A stretch of DNA of 45,766 nucleotides from positions 1 through 45,766 of the forward strand of contig NZ_JASCXW010000016.1 of assembly GCF_030012175.1 (NCBI RefSeq), read 5' to 3'. This DNA is from Peloplasma aerotolerans (GTDB lineage Bacteria > Bacillota_I > Bacilli_A > Acholeplasmatales > Acholeplasmataceae). Below the pieces are notes generated by a model, which saw nothing but the letters and a program-made list of their open reading frames with translations, was not told the DNA's origin and ran no database searches. The position numbers and the translations under genes were made by a program. Of the stretch, positions 33,894-43,687 are shown one piece after another (the stretch's first letter is position 1; the number at the start of each line of letters is the position of its first letter).

Positions 33894-35600
33894 TTGATAC
33901 ATGATTACTTATCTAGATTAGATGATGATGTTTTTTTTGAGTTGTTTAATTCTGAGTTTAGCATAAAAGAATTATCAATCCTTGATATCGATGACTCGGC
34001 AAAATCAAAACTGCATGACAAGAAATTTATAATTAGCAATGCAGGGAACTATTTACAAGAGAAAATAATTAGTAATAACAAATACTTAACATTAATTTGT
34101 ACTATACTAGATTCGAATGAACAATCTGATTTATCATTGAAACTATTTCAGCGAAATTTGACTGCACAACAATTTTTGGCAGATGTTTATAGTTTAGATT
34201 TAAATGATAAAAAAATTATAAATATACTTAACTCATTTTTTGGATTGCACCACAATCCAAAATCTGACTCTATTGAATATAAAACTCACTTTCAACATAA
34301 TAAGGGTAATTTTTATGAACTACTAAATTACCAGTTTATTGCTAAAGAGCAGATAATATCAATATTAGACACTAACAAAATTTTACCTAGAATGATTTTA
34401 CACATGCCAACTGGGACAGGGAAAACAAAAACAGCAGTACATACAGTTATACATGATTATGTTTTTAACAAACAAGGTAAAGGGATTATAATTTGGTTAG
34501 CTCATACACATGAGTTACTTAAACAGGCATATAAAGCATTTGAGAATGCATGGAATGTACTAGGCAAAAAAGATATTAATGTCCATTTTAATGATATAGA
34601 TTCAATTGACACAGAATACAGTGTATATTTTATTAGTTATCAAAAACTAATATCAACACAAAAAAATAAAACTGATTATTTCAAAAATATCAGGAAAAAT
34701 GCTGTTGCTATAGTAGCGGATGAGGCACACAAATGTTTAGCTGATGAAACTAGAAAATCTATTGAGCAGTTGATGAGGATGTTTGAGTTTGATAACAACA
34801 AATATCTGCTTGGATTGACCGCAACGCCTGGTAGACAACTTTTTAATTTTGATGAAAATATGGAGAATCAAATACTGTCAGAAATGTTCGAGAAACGTAT
34901 TATTAGCATCAATCCTGAAAAGATTGAATCCATCAGAATTGATGAGAGTCTCTTGATAACAGACTCAATTAAAAATATTTTTGATAACGATACTAAAGTT
35001 ATTCATTATTTTCAAAAAAATAGAATTCTTGCAAAAATAATCAGAGAAGAAATAGAGTATCGAGAGTCTGTTGTGGAAGTCGATAAAGCTAAATTAAAAA
35101 AGAGTGCATCTGGTGATTTCAGCCGTATAGTTTTAGATAAAATATCTAAATATTCATCTAGAAATAATACAATTATAAGAAGGCTTATTAAGTTACATAA
35201 TGAAAAAGTTCCAACTATATTGTTTGCATGTTCTGTTCAACATGGACAATATTTGGAATTAATTATGTCATTATTAGGTATCTCTGCTGTAGGGGTATAT
35301 GGACATACTTCACCAATTACAAGGGATAAAATAATTGATGGTTTTAATAATGGAGAGTTTAATATCCTTATTAACTGTGAAGTTTTGACTACAGGTTTTG
35401 ATTCTCCAAGAATAAAATGTGTTTTTATAACTCGACCCACCAATTCAATTGTCCTTTATAGTCAAATGCTTGGAAGAGGACTAAGGGGACCGCGAATGGG
35501 TGGAAACGAGACATGTTTATTGATTGACATAAAAGATAATCTTGGCAAATTTTCTGATGAAAATCAAGCTTTTTCATATTTTGAGGAATACTGGAGGTAG
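33894..35600 (+). CDS. SF2 DEAH-box helicase, first gene of the putative defence operon
   Basis: This 568-residue helicase starts at TTG 33894, five bases after AGGAGGGG. The first 165 residues are helical and of unknown family. Then come motif I MPTGTGKT (171-178), motif II DEAH (276-279), motif III TAT (309-311), TTGFD (499-503) and motif VI QMLGRGLRGP (524-533). The layout resembles ResIII-type helicases of restriction and anti-phage systems rather than replicative or repair enzymes. There is no nuclease motif. The GHKL gene follows after 9 bases. Likely role: translocating on or unwinding incoming DNA together with the DUF262/HNH protein. Confidence 0.85.
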   Translation: MIHDYLSRLDDDVFFELFNSEFSIKELSILDIDDSAKSKLHDKKFIISNAGNYLQEKIISNNKYLTLICTILDSNEQSDLSLKLFQRNLTAQQFLADVYSLDLNDKKIINILNSFFGLHHNPKSDSIEYKTHFQHNKGNFYELLNYQFIAKEQIISILDTNKILPRMILHMPTGTGKTKTAVHTVIHDYVFNKQGKGIIIWLAHTHELLKQAYKAFENAWNVLGKKDINVHFNDIDSIDTEYSVYFISYQKLISTQKNKTDYFKNIRKNAVAIVADEAHKCLADETRKSIEQLMRMFEFDNNKYLLGLTATPGRQLFNFDENMENQILSEMFEKRIISINPEKIESIRIDESLLITDSIKNIFDNDTKVIHYFQKNRILAKIIREEIEYRESVVEVDKAKLKKSASGDFSRIVLDKISKYSSRNNTIIRRLIKLHNEKVPTILFACSVQHGQYLELIMSLLGISAVGVYGHTSPITRDKIIDGFNNGEFNILINCEVLTTGFDSPRIKCVFITRPTNSIVLYSQMLGRGLRGPRMGGNETCLLIDIKDNLGKFSDENQAFSYFEEYWR

Positions 35601-35609
35601 TGTTTAAGA

Positions 35610-37376
35610 ATGAATAACAAATCTAACAATAGAAAAGAAATTTATAATGTTAAAGGTATGGCTGAAAGTGCAAGGTACACAGAATACAAACACCTAGAGA
35701 GTGCTATTTCAGAAATAGTGGATAATTCAGTTGAAGCAACTGCAGATAGAATAATAATAATTATTTCAAATAAACTTAATCCATTGACTGGTAGGAAAGA
35801 AATTAGTGACATCGCTTTTCTTGATAATGGATTAGGAATGGATGTTGACACTTTACATGCATCGTTAGCATATGGAGAAGGTAGTAGAAAAGCTAGAAAA
35901 GGTATGGGAAGATTTGGAGTTGGACTTGCACAAGCATCACTTTTTGCTTGTCCTAGGGTTGAAGTTTACTCGTGGCAGCAACCAGATGAAGTTTATAGTG
36001 TATTTTTAGACAGTGATTTGATGAAAAGTGGTGAGCAAGAATACTTAGATGAACCTAAGCTAACCAATCTTCCTGTTGATTATACAACTTTTAAATCTCA
36101 TTTTAGGTTTAATACAGGAACAATGGTTCTTTGGAAATCAGTTGATAAGTCCTCTGTAAAAACTGTTTCAGCATTAATGAATAGATTAGAGATTGAGTTG
36201 GGAAAGACTTATCGTTACTTCATAACAGGTGGGAGAGTTTCTATATCTATTGTTGATAATGAAAACAAGTCAAATATTAAGAAGATTAAACCGCGCGATC
36301 CACTTTTTCTTATGGAAGATGATTATGCTCTTGCAAACCCTAATAATCCAGGAGAACTATTTAAAGGTGGGAAAAAAGGTGAGCCAATATTCGAAAGATT
36401 CATACCAAAATATACTGCTAATAGTGTAATTGAAAAAGAAATCACTTACTTAAATAGTTATGGTACACAGCTAGAAGCAAAAGTTAAGGTTAAGTTTTCT
36501 ATAGTAAAAGAAAAGTTTTATGTCCTAGGTAAGAGATTCAATAATCCTGGTGACAGTCCTATTGGTAAATACATAAAAGATTACACTGGGATATCTATAG
36601 TTAGGGCAGAACGAGAAGTGGATTGGGGAAAATTTGGATTTTTCGACATACAAAATAGTCCATATCATAGATGGTGGGGAGTAGAAATACAGTTTGAACC
36701 ACTATTAGATGAAATATTTAAGATAAGCAATAATAAACAACATGTTGAGCTAAAAAAACCTAGTTCTTCTGAGATTGCTGAAGCAGAATCCAACCAAACA
36801 GAATTGTTATGGGTTGAGTTGAATAAAATTATACAACCAGGAATAACTGAAATGGTCAATCTAAATAAGGCTAGACAAAAGGGAACAAGACTAAGATTTG
36901 AAGAAGATAGTAAACAAGGTAGCTTAAATGAACCCAAAACAACATCTAATGAACTTAAGGAGAAGCAAATTGATGAAAAACCTACAGGATTGATTGATAG
37001 AGTAATTGATGATGTAATTGGTGAAAATCACAAAAATATTCATAGGAATAAGCTGTTAAGTATACTATCAGAATACACTAATGATTATGGGAAATATTTA
37101 GAGGTAGTTGAAGATAATAAATCGAAAGAACTTCTTAAAGTGTATTTTGAAACTGATCACTTCGTAATTCGAATCAATTCAAGTGTATTAACTGAAGTGG
37201 AATCAAAAAAAATGCTTGATATAAGATACACATCAGGTGTGTTGTTAAAATCCCTCTGTGAGACATATTCTCAACAGAGTGTACCTAAGGAAAGTTACAT
37301 GTTTATTCGTGGATTCACAGAAATGATTAATAATGAGATGCAATTATCACAAAAAAAAGAAGGTGATTTAGATTGA
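35610..37376 (+). CDS. GHKL-type (HSP90/MutL-like) ATPase
   Basis: The 588-residue protein has an N-terminal Bergerat ATP fold: N-box SEIVDNSVEA with Glu35 and Asn39, G1 box DNGLGM (72-77) and G2 box GRFGVGL (100-106). All ATP and Mg contacts are present. Residues about 130-420 form a transducer-like region and the C-terminal 150 residues are charged and unassigned. GHKL ATPases recur in anti-phage operons, where ATP-driven clamp closure is proposed. It ends in a 4-base overlap with the DUF262 gene. It is not MutL or HSP90 proper, since no further family motif is visible. Confidence 0.82.
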   Translation: MNNKSNNRKEIYNVKGMAESARYTEYKHLESAISEIVDNSVEATADRIIIIISNKLNPLTGRKEISDIAFLDNGLGMDVDTLHASLAYGEGSRKARKGMGRFGVGLAQASLFACPRVEVYSWQQPDEVYSVFLDSDLMKSGEQEYLDEPKLTNLPVDYTTFKSHFRFNTGTMVLWKSVDKSSVKTVSALMNRLEIELGKTYRYFITGGRVSISIVDNENKSNIKKIKPRDPLFLMEDDYALANPNNPGELFKGGKKGEPIFERFIPKYTANSVIEKEITYLNSYGTQLEAKVKVKFSIVKEKFYVLGKRFNNPGDSPIGKYIKDYTGISIVRAEREVDWGKFGFFDIQNSPYHRWWGVEIQFEPLLDEIFKISNNKQHVELKKPSSSEIAEAESNQTELLWVELNKIIQPGITEMVNLNKARQKGTRLRFEEDSKQGSLNEPKTTSNELKEKQIDEKPTGLIDRVIDDVIGENHKNIHRNKLLSILSEYTNDYGKYLEVVEDNKSKELLKVYFETDHFVIRINSSVLTEVESKKMLDIRYTSGVLLKSLCETYSQQSVPKESYMFIRGFTEMINNEMQLSQKKEGDLD

Positions 37377-39433
37377 AATCTTCAGCGTTTACAATAAATG
37401 AATATATAAGTAAAATAAAAAACAAAAAAATCATTATTCCAAATTTTCAAAGAGAATATGTTTGGAGTAATGATGATATAAAATTTTTAATTTCTTCATA
37501 CTTTTATAAACTGCAAATTGGAGCTGTCCTTTTCTATAGAAATGAGAAACACAGTGGCGATTTGGATGAAAAAATCCTTCCTTATTTGACATTTGATAGT
37601 ACTGAAATTAAGAATAGTATTGAAGGTTTACCTGATGGGATTAAACACACTTATTATGTGATTGATGGGCAACAAAGATTAACATCAACAATGATTTCAT
37701 TTACTGACTATTTTGACGATAAAAGCACATTAGCAAGAAAATATAAGAGAAAGTATTTTCTGAGTATTCCTTATAAAACTGAAATGTTTGGTTTACGTAA
37801 TCTTGAATTTAAACCTCTTTCTATAGGTGGGGATTATGACTATGAAGATTTCGCATTAAATAACATTGACTATATTTCGGCTAATGAAAAAAATTATCCT
37901 CAAAAACCGAATGCATACATTATACCATTAGAAGATCTTTATAATGATGAGGAGAAAATTAGAAACAACAACATTAGAAAACATGGAGTAAAATTGGCAA
38001 CAGATTCATATTTCAATTTGATTCATGGACTTGATTCGAATGATCCCAAATTTACTGAATATACTGACAAATATGAGCAATGGAAAACAGAGTTTTTCGA
38101 TTATCTTAGGGCTATATTAGAACATGAAATTACATATATCGAAGTGAACGACAATTTACTCGAGGCAATAAAAACTTATGAAATACTAAATAAAAGCGGG
38201 AAACCTTTGACAGATTTGGATATTTTAGCAGCAAGCTATTCGGGAGATTACACATCTAAAGCGTCAAAGGACATGAGACTTTATGACGTAATTCGAGCTG
38301 AGTTTAAGAAACCTATGGGAAAAGGTGAAATCGAAGGTGTTGATATCTATCGTATGTTGAAAAAAACATGCAATCAGCATAAGAATGAACTTGAGACCGA
38401 GCATGAAACAAAAGGGTGGGATTTTTATCGATTTATGATTGATGTAAAAGGTGAGAAAGATATTCCTGCAAGGGTTCTTGAACAGCTAATAAAACTTTTA
38501 AAATACATGAGTCTATCTGAAAAACATTCGAATTCCAGAGAGAAATTTAATATTTCAAAATATAAGTCAAATGAGATTTTGAAGTTAACTGGGAGTGAAA
38601 TAGATCAATATATAAAGAAATCTATTGATAGTATAAGTTGGGCAGCTATGTTGCTTCAAATAAGATGTGGGTTAAAAGACATAAATAAACTCAATTATTT
38701 TTGGCAACTGTTCGTAATTGCTGCTTTAAAATTTGAAAAACCTAAAATGTCAAATGATGATATTGATACTATAATTGCTTGGTATTTTTTATCGAGATTT
38801 AGCGGTAGATATAGAATTGATCAAAACTCTAATGCCTTAAATGACCTTGAAGGTTTAATCTTACATATAAAAGAAAATACACCATATATAAAGTTAACTG
38901 AAATGTTAAAAGAGATTAGAATTAACACTAATAATATAGATTGCAGAGAATTAAGAAGAGAGATGTTAATTCCTAAAAGCGATTTAATTGAGCCTTATGA
39001 TAAAATTGGTGACTTTATATGTGAGTATTCTATAAGAAATGGCTATGACAGCAAGATATTGATTCAAAACGGTATAGAAATGTTTGTGTCAACATTACTC
39101 TATCCTGTTACAAGTAATGAAAATTTTGCACTGAATATACATCATATTTTCCCGCTAGATCAGAATAAAACAATTGGTGAAAATACAGAATATTTGCGAA
39201 ATGACAAGAAGAATATATACAATTCACCACTAAATAAAACTTATTTAACGTTTAGTGAGAACAATTATATTGGCACAAAAAAATTATCTGACTATTTTGG
39301 AAAACTGAGCAATACATTTATCAACGAATCAAGTATTTCTAACGGGTCTTTGTTAAATGATTGGTTGGATGAGAGATATTTGATGTTTTTTAACAAATTA
39401 TATAATGAACTTAAACTTAATTTAAAAATATAG
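37373..39433 (+). CDS. DUF262/DUF1524-type (GmrSD/SspE-like) protein with HNH motif
   Basis: This 686-residue protein starts at TTG 37373 in a TTGA overlap and has SD GAAGGTGA. The N-terminal DUF262 domain shows PNFQREYVW (23-31) and the nucleotide-binding DGQQRLT (98-104). The C-terminus has HHIFPL (His590-His591) and NSPLNKTYL (617-625), fitting the DUF1524 HNH nuclease. GmrSD cuts modified phage DNA, and SspE uses the same pair of domains to nick DNA while sensing phosphorothioate. This is therefore the likely effector nuclease of the cluster. The middle (about 200-560) is helical and unassigned. Confidence 0.83.
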   Translation: MKSSAFTINEYISKIKNKKIIIPNFQREYVWSNDDIKFLISSYFYKLQIGAVLFYRNEKHSGDLDEKILPYLTFDSTEIKNSIEGLPDGIKHTYYVIDGQQRLTSTMISFTDYFDDKSTLARKYKRKYFLSIPYKTEMFGLRNLEFKPLSIGGDYDYEDFALNNIDYISANEKNYPQKPNAYIIPLEDLYNDEEKIRNNNIRKHGVKLATDSYFNLIHGLDSNDPKFTEYTDKYEQWKTEFFDYLRAILEHEITYIEVNDNLLEAIKTYEILNKSGKPLTDLDILAASYSGDYTSKASKDMRLYDVIRAEFKKPMGKGEIEGVDIYRMLKKTCNQHKNELETEHETKGWDFYRFMIDVKGEKDIPARVLEQLIKLLKYMSLSEKHSNSREKFNISKYKSNEILKLTGSEIDQYIKKSIDSISWAAMLLQIRCGLKDINKLNYFWQLFVIAALKFEKPKMSNDDIDTIIAWYFLSRFSGRYRIDQNSNALNDLEGLILHIKENTPYIKLTEMLKEIRINTNNIDCRELRREMLIPKSDLIEPYDKIGDFICEYSIRNGYDSKILIQNGIEMFVSTLLYPVTSNENFALNIHHIFPLDQNKTIGENTEYLRNDKKNIYNSPLNKTYLTFSENNYIGTKKLSDYFGKLSNTFINESSISNGSLLNDWLDERYLMFFNKLYNELKLNLKI

Positions 39434-39436
39434 TAC

Positions 39437-39536
39437 TGGAGATGTCTTCTCCAATAAAAAAATGTTATAATAGTGGTAATTAAAAATGTTGCTGCTATTT
39501 TTTTATAAAAAATGCATCATGGAGATTAGTTCTCCA
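39437..39536 (+). promoter_or_regulatory. Internal promoter flanked by two copies of hairpin TGGAGA-N5-TCTCCA
   Basis: TGGAGA-TGTCT-TCTCCA (39437-39453) and TGGAGA-TTAGT-TCTCCA (39520-39536) share both arms exactly and differ in the centre, 83 bases apart. Between them lies TATAAT (39466-39471). The first copy covers the -35 region and the second lies in the leader, just before the SD of the DUF4007 gene. Neither is followed by a T-run, so these are operators or RNA elements, not terminators. Confidence 0.6.
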
Positions 39537-39551
39537 TAAGAAAGGTATGTT

Positions 39552-40409
39552 ATGAGCTACGGAAGACATCAAAGTTTTTATTTGAAAAATCATTGGATCA
39601 ACAAAGGACTGAAAGCATTAAAATTAGAAGAAAACTGGCAAGTTTTGATTGATAAGCATGGGTATAAGGATTTAGGGATTGGAAAAAACATGCAACAATC
39701 CTTGAGATATTGGCTTGAAGCAACAAAAATCATTGAACTATCGGATGATAAGAAGTCACATAAGTTAACTCACTTTGGAGAACAAGTCGATAAGTTTGAT
39801 TCTGGATGCACATACTACTTCACACTATTATTGATACACTACTTTTTGACAACATCAGTTGAAAATAGTGGAGAACCTATATCTCACTGTTTCTATTGGT
39901 TTTTTATTGAAAACAAAGATCATTTCTTGACAAAAGAGAAAATCAAAGAGGGATTATTGAATTTTAGTAGTCACAATATAGCTGATAATACGATTAATAA
40001 AGATGTGGATTGTTTGATTCAAAGTTATACTAATAAAGAAAAAAATCATCCCGAGGACAAGAATGTATCACTATTAGCGGATTTAGGTCTTATTAAACGT
40101 GATAAAACATTTTATGTAAAGTCTAGAATTCATATAAATAGGCAAAGTGCTTATGCATTTTATTATGCATTAGTATTATCAAAAGATGATTTTATTTATA
40201 CAGTTGATTTAGTCACACAAAATATAGGAAGTGTTTTTAATTTAAATCGTACAGAAGTTATCGAACTGATTGAAATACTTCTTGAAGAGTCTTTCCCGAT
40301 AAATTTGACTCGAACTAATAATTTGGACACTGTACAAATTAAAGAAATTAGAAGTAACAAAGAGTTGTTACAATATATTTATGAAAGGGCTATAAAGCAT
40401 GAGAACTAG
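39552..40409 (+). CDS. DUF4007-family protein
   Basis: The 285-residue protein matches DUF4007 at its start: YGRHQSFYLKNHWINKGLKAL, read here over 3-23, corresponds to the family pattern H-E-T-F-x-L-R-x-x-W-x-x-K-G, and LGIGKNMQQSLRYWLEA (41-57) to its G-V-G-K-N-M-x-x-S-I-R-Y-W segment. DUF4007 genes are known to sit beside PAPS-reductase-like genes, as here. The K-N-M-x-x-S-I-R-Y-W segment resembles a DNA-binding helix, so it could bind the duplicated hairpins upstream, but that is speculation. Biochemical function is unknown. It overlaps the ATPase gene by 11 bases. Confidence 0.75.
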   Translation: MSYGRHQSFYLKNHWINKGLKALKLEENWQVLIDKHGYKDLGIGKNMQQSLRYWLEATKIIELSDDKKSHKLTHFGEQVDKFDSGCTYYFTLLLIHYFLTTSVENSGEPISHCFYWFFIENKDHFLTKEKIKEGLLNFSSHNIADNTINKDVDCLIQSYTNKEKNHPEDKNVSLLADLGLIKRDKTFYVKSRIHINRQSAYAFYYALVLSKDDFIYTVDLVTQNIGSVFNLNRTEVIELIEILLEESFPINLTRTNNLDTVQIKEIRSNKELLQYIYERAIKHEN

Positions 40410-43400
40410 TATAAATATTAAGTATGATATAGGGAATGCTGAATTAGTTAAAAGTTATTATGCAACAAATACTCACTCTGAGATTATATCAGGAGTTTTA
40501 CAAGGTTTATTAGGTTCTAAAACAACTAAAGCGCACATCGCTTATGGTCCTTATGGAAGCGGAAAATCATATATAGCATCAATTTTAGCAAGCTTACTAA
40601 GTAAAAATTTCACTGCAGGCGATCTCAAAACGATAACCCAAAAATTTAGTCTTGTTGATGATTCCACAACTAAAAATTTCCAACAGTACTCAAGACACAA
40701 TATCAAGTATCTCCCTGTCATATTAAATGGATATGAAGGAAATTTTAATGATGCAATAATTAAAGCATTAGAAAAAACGATTGTAAAATATAATACTAAA
40801 ATACTATTACCAGGTATTCATAATTCAATTCTAAAAGTAATTAAAAGGTGGGAAAAAGAGTATCCTCACACATATTTTTTGTTTGAAAGAGAAATTAATG
40901 CTATAGATTTAAACCTCGAAGGGTTCTATAATTTAATAGAAGTACGAGATGAAAATATTGTAGATGTTTTCTATACCATTCACAGTAAACTCACAGCAGG
41001 AGCTGAGTTTTCATCCTATGAAGGATTGAATTTTATTGAAATCATTGAAAACGTTTCTACTCAGCTCTATAGCAAAAAAATGGGGTTATTCTTTATATAT
41101 GATGAGTTTGGGAGAATGTTGCAAAACATAAATTCAGAAAACATAAATAATTTCATGCAATCATTACAAGATTTAGCGGAACTCGCTAACAATGGGAGTA
41201 AAAATTTGTCTGTTTTGTTTATCGCACACAGACCAATTAATTACTACTTTACTTTTGCGAGTAAAGAGTTAAGATCTGAATTTGCAAAAGTCGAAAAACG
41301 TTTCTCAGTTTATGAAATCAAGAGTGATTATATAACTTTTTTACAGATAACACACGGGTATATTGATTCTAAATTGAAAAATAAAAATGTTGTTTCACAT
41401 GACTTGATTAATGCAACACTTAAATTCAATGTCTTTTATGGGATACTCTCTGATACTGAGGTGGAAAACATAATAATAAATAAGTTATATCCATTGCATC
41501 CCATTTCGACATATCTGTTACCAAGAGTATCAAGTGTTTTTGGTCAAAATGAACGAACACTATTCTCTTTTTTGTCGGATCAATCTTCATATGGGTTAGA
41601 CAAATTCTTAATTAATAATAACGAACTTTATTATCCCGATTATTTAGTAGATTATTTTATCAATGGGATTGATGATTCATATGTTGAAGATGTAAAAGAA
41701 TATGGAATATTTAGAAAAAACTATTCAAATATCTCCACATTAATAAATAGGAAATATGTGGATAGCGCAAAAAGAATATACAAGTTTCTCCTTATATGGA
41801 AGATAACAAAAAGCACGTCTGGAGTAAAATTGTCATCTGAATTTGTTGCCTATTCTCTAGGTATTGATATAGATAATGTTGAAGTTGCACTGCAAATGCT
41901 TTCGGATAAAAAAATTGCGCGATTTAATATTATACAAGATCAATGGGAGCTTTTTGAAGGAAGTTCTTTGGATATTAACAAAGAGATTAAGAAAAAGAAA
42001 CAACTAGATGTATTTACAGAAAAAAATTTCATTGACATTCTAGAAAAATCAAACCCATATCATTATGTATTTCCAAATGAATACAACGCTCGGCATGAAA
42101 TGACACGTTTCGCTACAATTCAATTCATAACTGAAGAGTATGCTGAAGAATTTCAAATTGTTGATAAAACGGATTATTCAATTGTTGTCTCATTAGGAGA
42201 AAATTGTCACGTTGAATGTGATAAAAATATAATTAAACCAAAAGAGTCCTTAAAGTTGAGAAGTCAAATTCATCGATTGAAAATAATAAACGAACTCCTT
42301 AAGGATAATGCTTTGCTGAGTGAATATCCAAATGTAGATATTGAGTTGGATTATGAGAAGAATAAAATCATTTTTAATTTAAACAAGTTTTACGAAAATC
42401 TTATTTTTTCTGAATTTAAAAGTCATAATCAATTATCACGGTTTTTAAGTGATGAAATGGAAAGAAAATATTATAGAACTTTACATATAGTTAATGATCA
42501 AATTAACATGTTTTATTTGACTTCAATCCAAGCAAATGCAGTAAACCTTGTTCTAGAAAAAATACTTGAAAATCTTTCAGTTGATTTAGGAAATTTATTT
42601 ACAGGCACAAAACCCGCTGATTTAGTCTTTTATACTGTGATTGAGAAAATGCCTCGAATGAGTAAAAACAGAGTTTCATACGAAGACTTGAGTAAAGATT
42701 TAGATGATTTTTTATTAAAAAACACATCAGGTGATCTATCAGAGTTAATAGAAATAGCAATAAAAGAGCCTTACGGAATAAGACCTAGACTTGCTATTTT
42801 GGTTACTTTCATGATTATCATTGATAAATGGAAAGATGTATTATTATTCAACAAAGGTAACTTTATTCCTCGAATTAATACTGTAGAATTAGTAGATGGT
42901 ATACTATATAACTCTGGAATGAGGTATGTATTCAGTAGATTTGATAACACACACAGAGAATACCTAGAGGGGTTAAATGACTTGTTCGGTGAATCTGGTG
43001 AAAATGTTAAAGCAAGGACCCTTTCTGTCAGAGTTTGCAGCAGCATGTATAACTGGTATCTTAATTTGCCTGTTATAACTCAGCAAATGCAAGATTTGAG
43101 TTTATCTGAGCAAAAGCTCTTAGGCATAATTGCTAAGGCAAGAATTAACCCAAAAGAATCCATAGATGATTTAATAGTTACTTTTGGTGAAATAAATGAC
43201 ATTGTGCAGTTTAAAAACAATCTAGAGAATCATTTTGAAGATTATAAAAATAGGTTCCTTAAGCTTACTTTTAAAAAAATTGGAATACATAATCCTATGG
43301 ATTGGGCAAGAGAACAGCAAGAGATTCATAGAAAAAATAACAGATTAGTTAGAACTATTCTTGCAGGAAGAGACATCTATGATGAATATGCTACAGATGT

Positions 43401-43674
43401 AGAGAACATTGATATTTCAAGATGGACAGTAAGTAGCTTTAAGTCGTTGCAGAGTAGGATTACAGAGGATTTTAATAAGCTTGATAGAAATAACTCTTAT
43501 CAAACTATTGTTGTCAACGGTATCAGCAAATTCGTACAGGATGTTGAGCTTTCGTTAAAAGCGGAAACAACCTTAAAAAATTTGGAAGCAACTATTGACG
43601 CTACAAAAAGATATTATAGTGATGAAGAATTGGAATATGTAATATTGAGTTTAATAGATAAGTATATAAAATAA
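40399..43674 (+). CDS. Large P-loop ATPase of the putative modification module
   Basis: This 1091-residue protein has Walker A YGPYGSGKS (49-57) and Walker B LFFIYDEFG (230-238, Asp235-Glu236). A sensor-like AHRP comes shortly after, then RSEFAKVEKRF, which may contain an arginine finger. The remaining 750 residues are helical and charged with no recognised domain. Size and the isolated N-terminal ATPase recall the large ATPases of BREX (BrxC) and related DNA-modification systems, but I cannot assign a family. Placed between DUF4007 and the PP-loop gene with overlap or short spacing, it is likely a target-selecting or remodelling motor. Confidence 0.78.
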   Translation: MRTSINIKYDIGNAELVKSYYATNTHSEIISGVLQGLLGSKTTKAHIAYGPYGSGKSYIASILASLLSKNFTAGDLKTITQKFSLVDDSTTKNFQQYSRHNIKYLPVILNGYEGNFNDAIIKALEKTIVKYNTKILLPGIHNSILKVIKRWEKEYPHTYFLFEREINAIDLNLEGFYNLIEVRDENIVDVFYTIHSKLTAGAEFSSYEGLNFIEIIENVSTQLYSKKMGLFFIYDEFGRMLQNINSENINNFMQSLQDLAELANNGSKNLSVLFIAHRPINYYFTFASKELRSEFAKVEKRFSVYEIKSDYITFLQITHGYIDSKLKNKNVVSHDLINATLKFNVFYGILSDTEVENIIINKLYPLHPISTYLLPRVSSVFGQNERTLFSFLSDQSSYGLDKFLINNNELYYPDYLVDYFINGIDDSYVEDVKEYGIFRKNYSNISTLINRKYVDSAKRIYKFLLIWKITKSTSGVKLSSEFVAYSLGIDIDNVEVALQMLSDKKIARFNIIQDQWELFEGSSLDINKEIKKKKQLDVFTEKNFIDILEKSNPYHYVFPNEYNARHEMTRFATIQFITEEYAEEFQIVDKTDYSIVVSLGENCHVECDKNIIKPKESLKLRSQIHRLKIINELLKDNALLSEYPNVDIELDYEKNKIIFNLNKFYENLIFSEFKSHNQLSRFLSDEMERKYYRTLHIVNDQINMFYLTSIQANAVNLVLEKILENLSVDLGNLFTGTKPADLVFYTVIEKMPRMSKNRVSYEDLSKDLDDFLLKNTSGDLSELIEIAIKEPYGIRPRLAILVTFMIIIDKWKDVLLFNKGNFIPRINTVELVDGILYNSGMRYVFSRFDNTHREYLEGLNDLFGESGENVKARTLSVRVCSSMYNWYLNLPVITQQMQDLSLSEQKLLGIIAKARINPKESIDDLIVTFGEINDIVQFKNNLENHFEDYKNRFLKLTFKKIGIHNPMDWAREQQEIHRKNNRLVRTILAGRDIYDEYATDVENIDISRWTVSSFKSLQSRITEDFNKLDRNNSYQTIVVNGISKFVQDVELSLKAETTLKNLEATIDATKRYYSDEELEYVILSLIDKYIK

Positions 43675-43687
43675 AAGAGGAAACAAT

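Noticed and set aside
39437-39453. First TGGAGA/TCTCCA hairpin as a terminator of the upstream three genes
   Set aside because: The stem is only 6 bp and is followed by A-rich rather than T-rich sequence on the plus strand.
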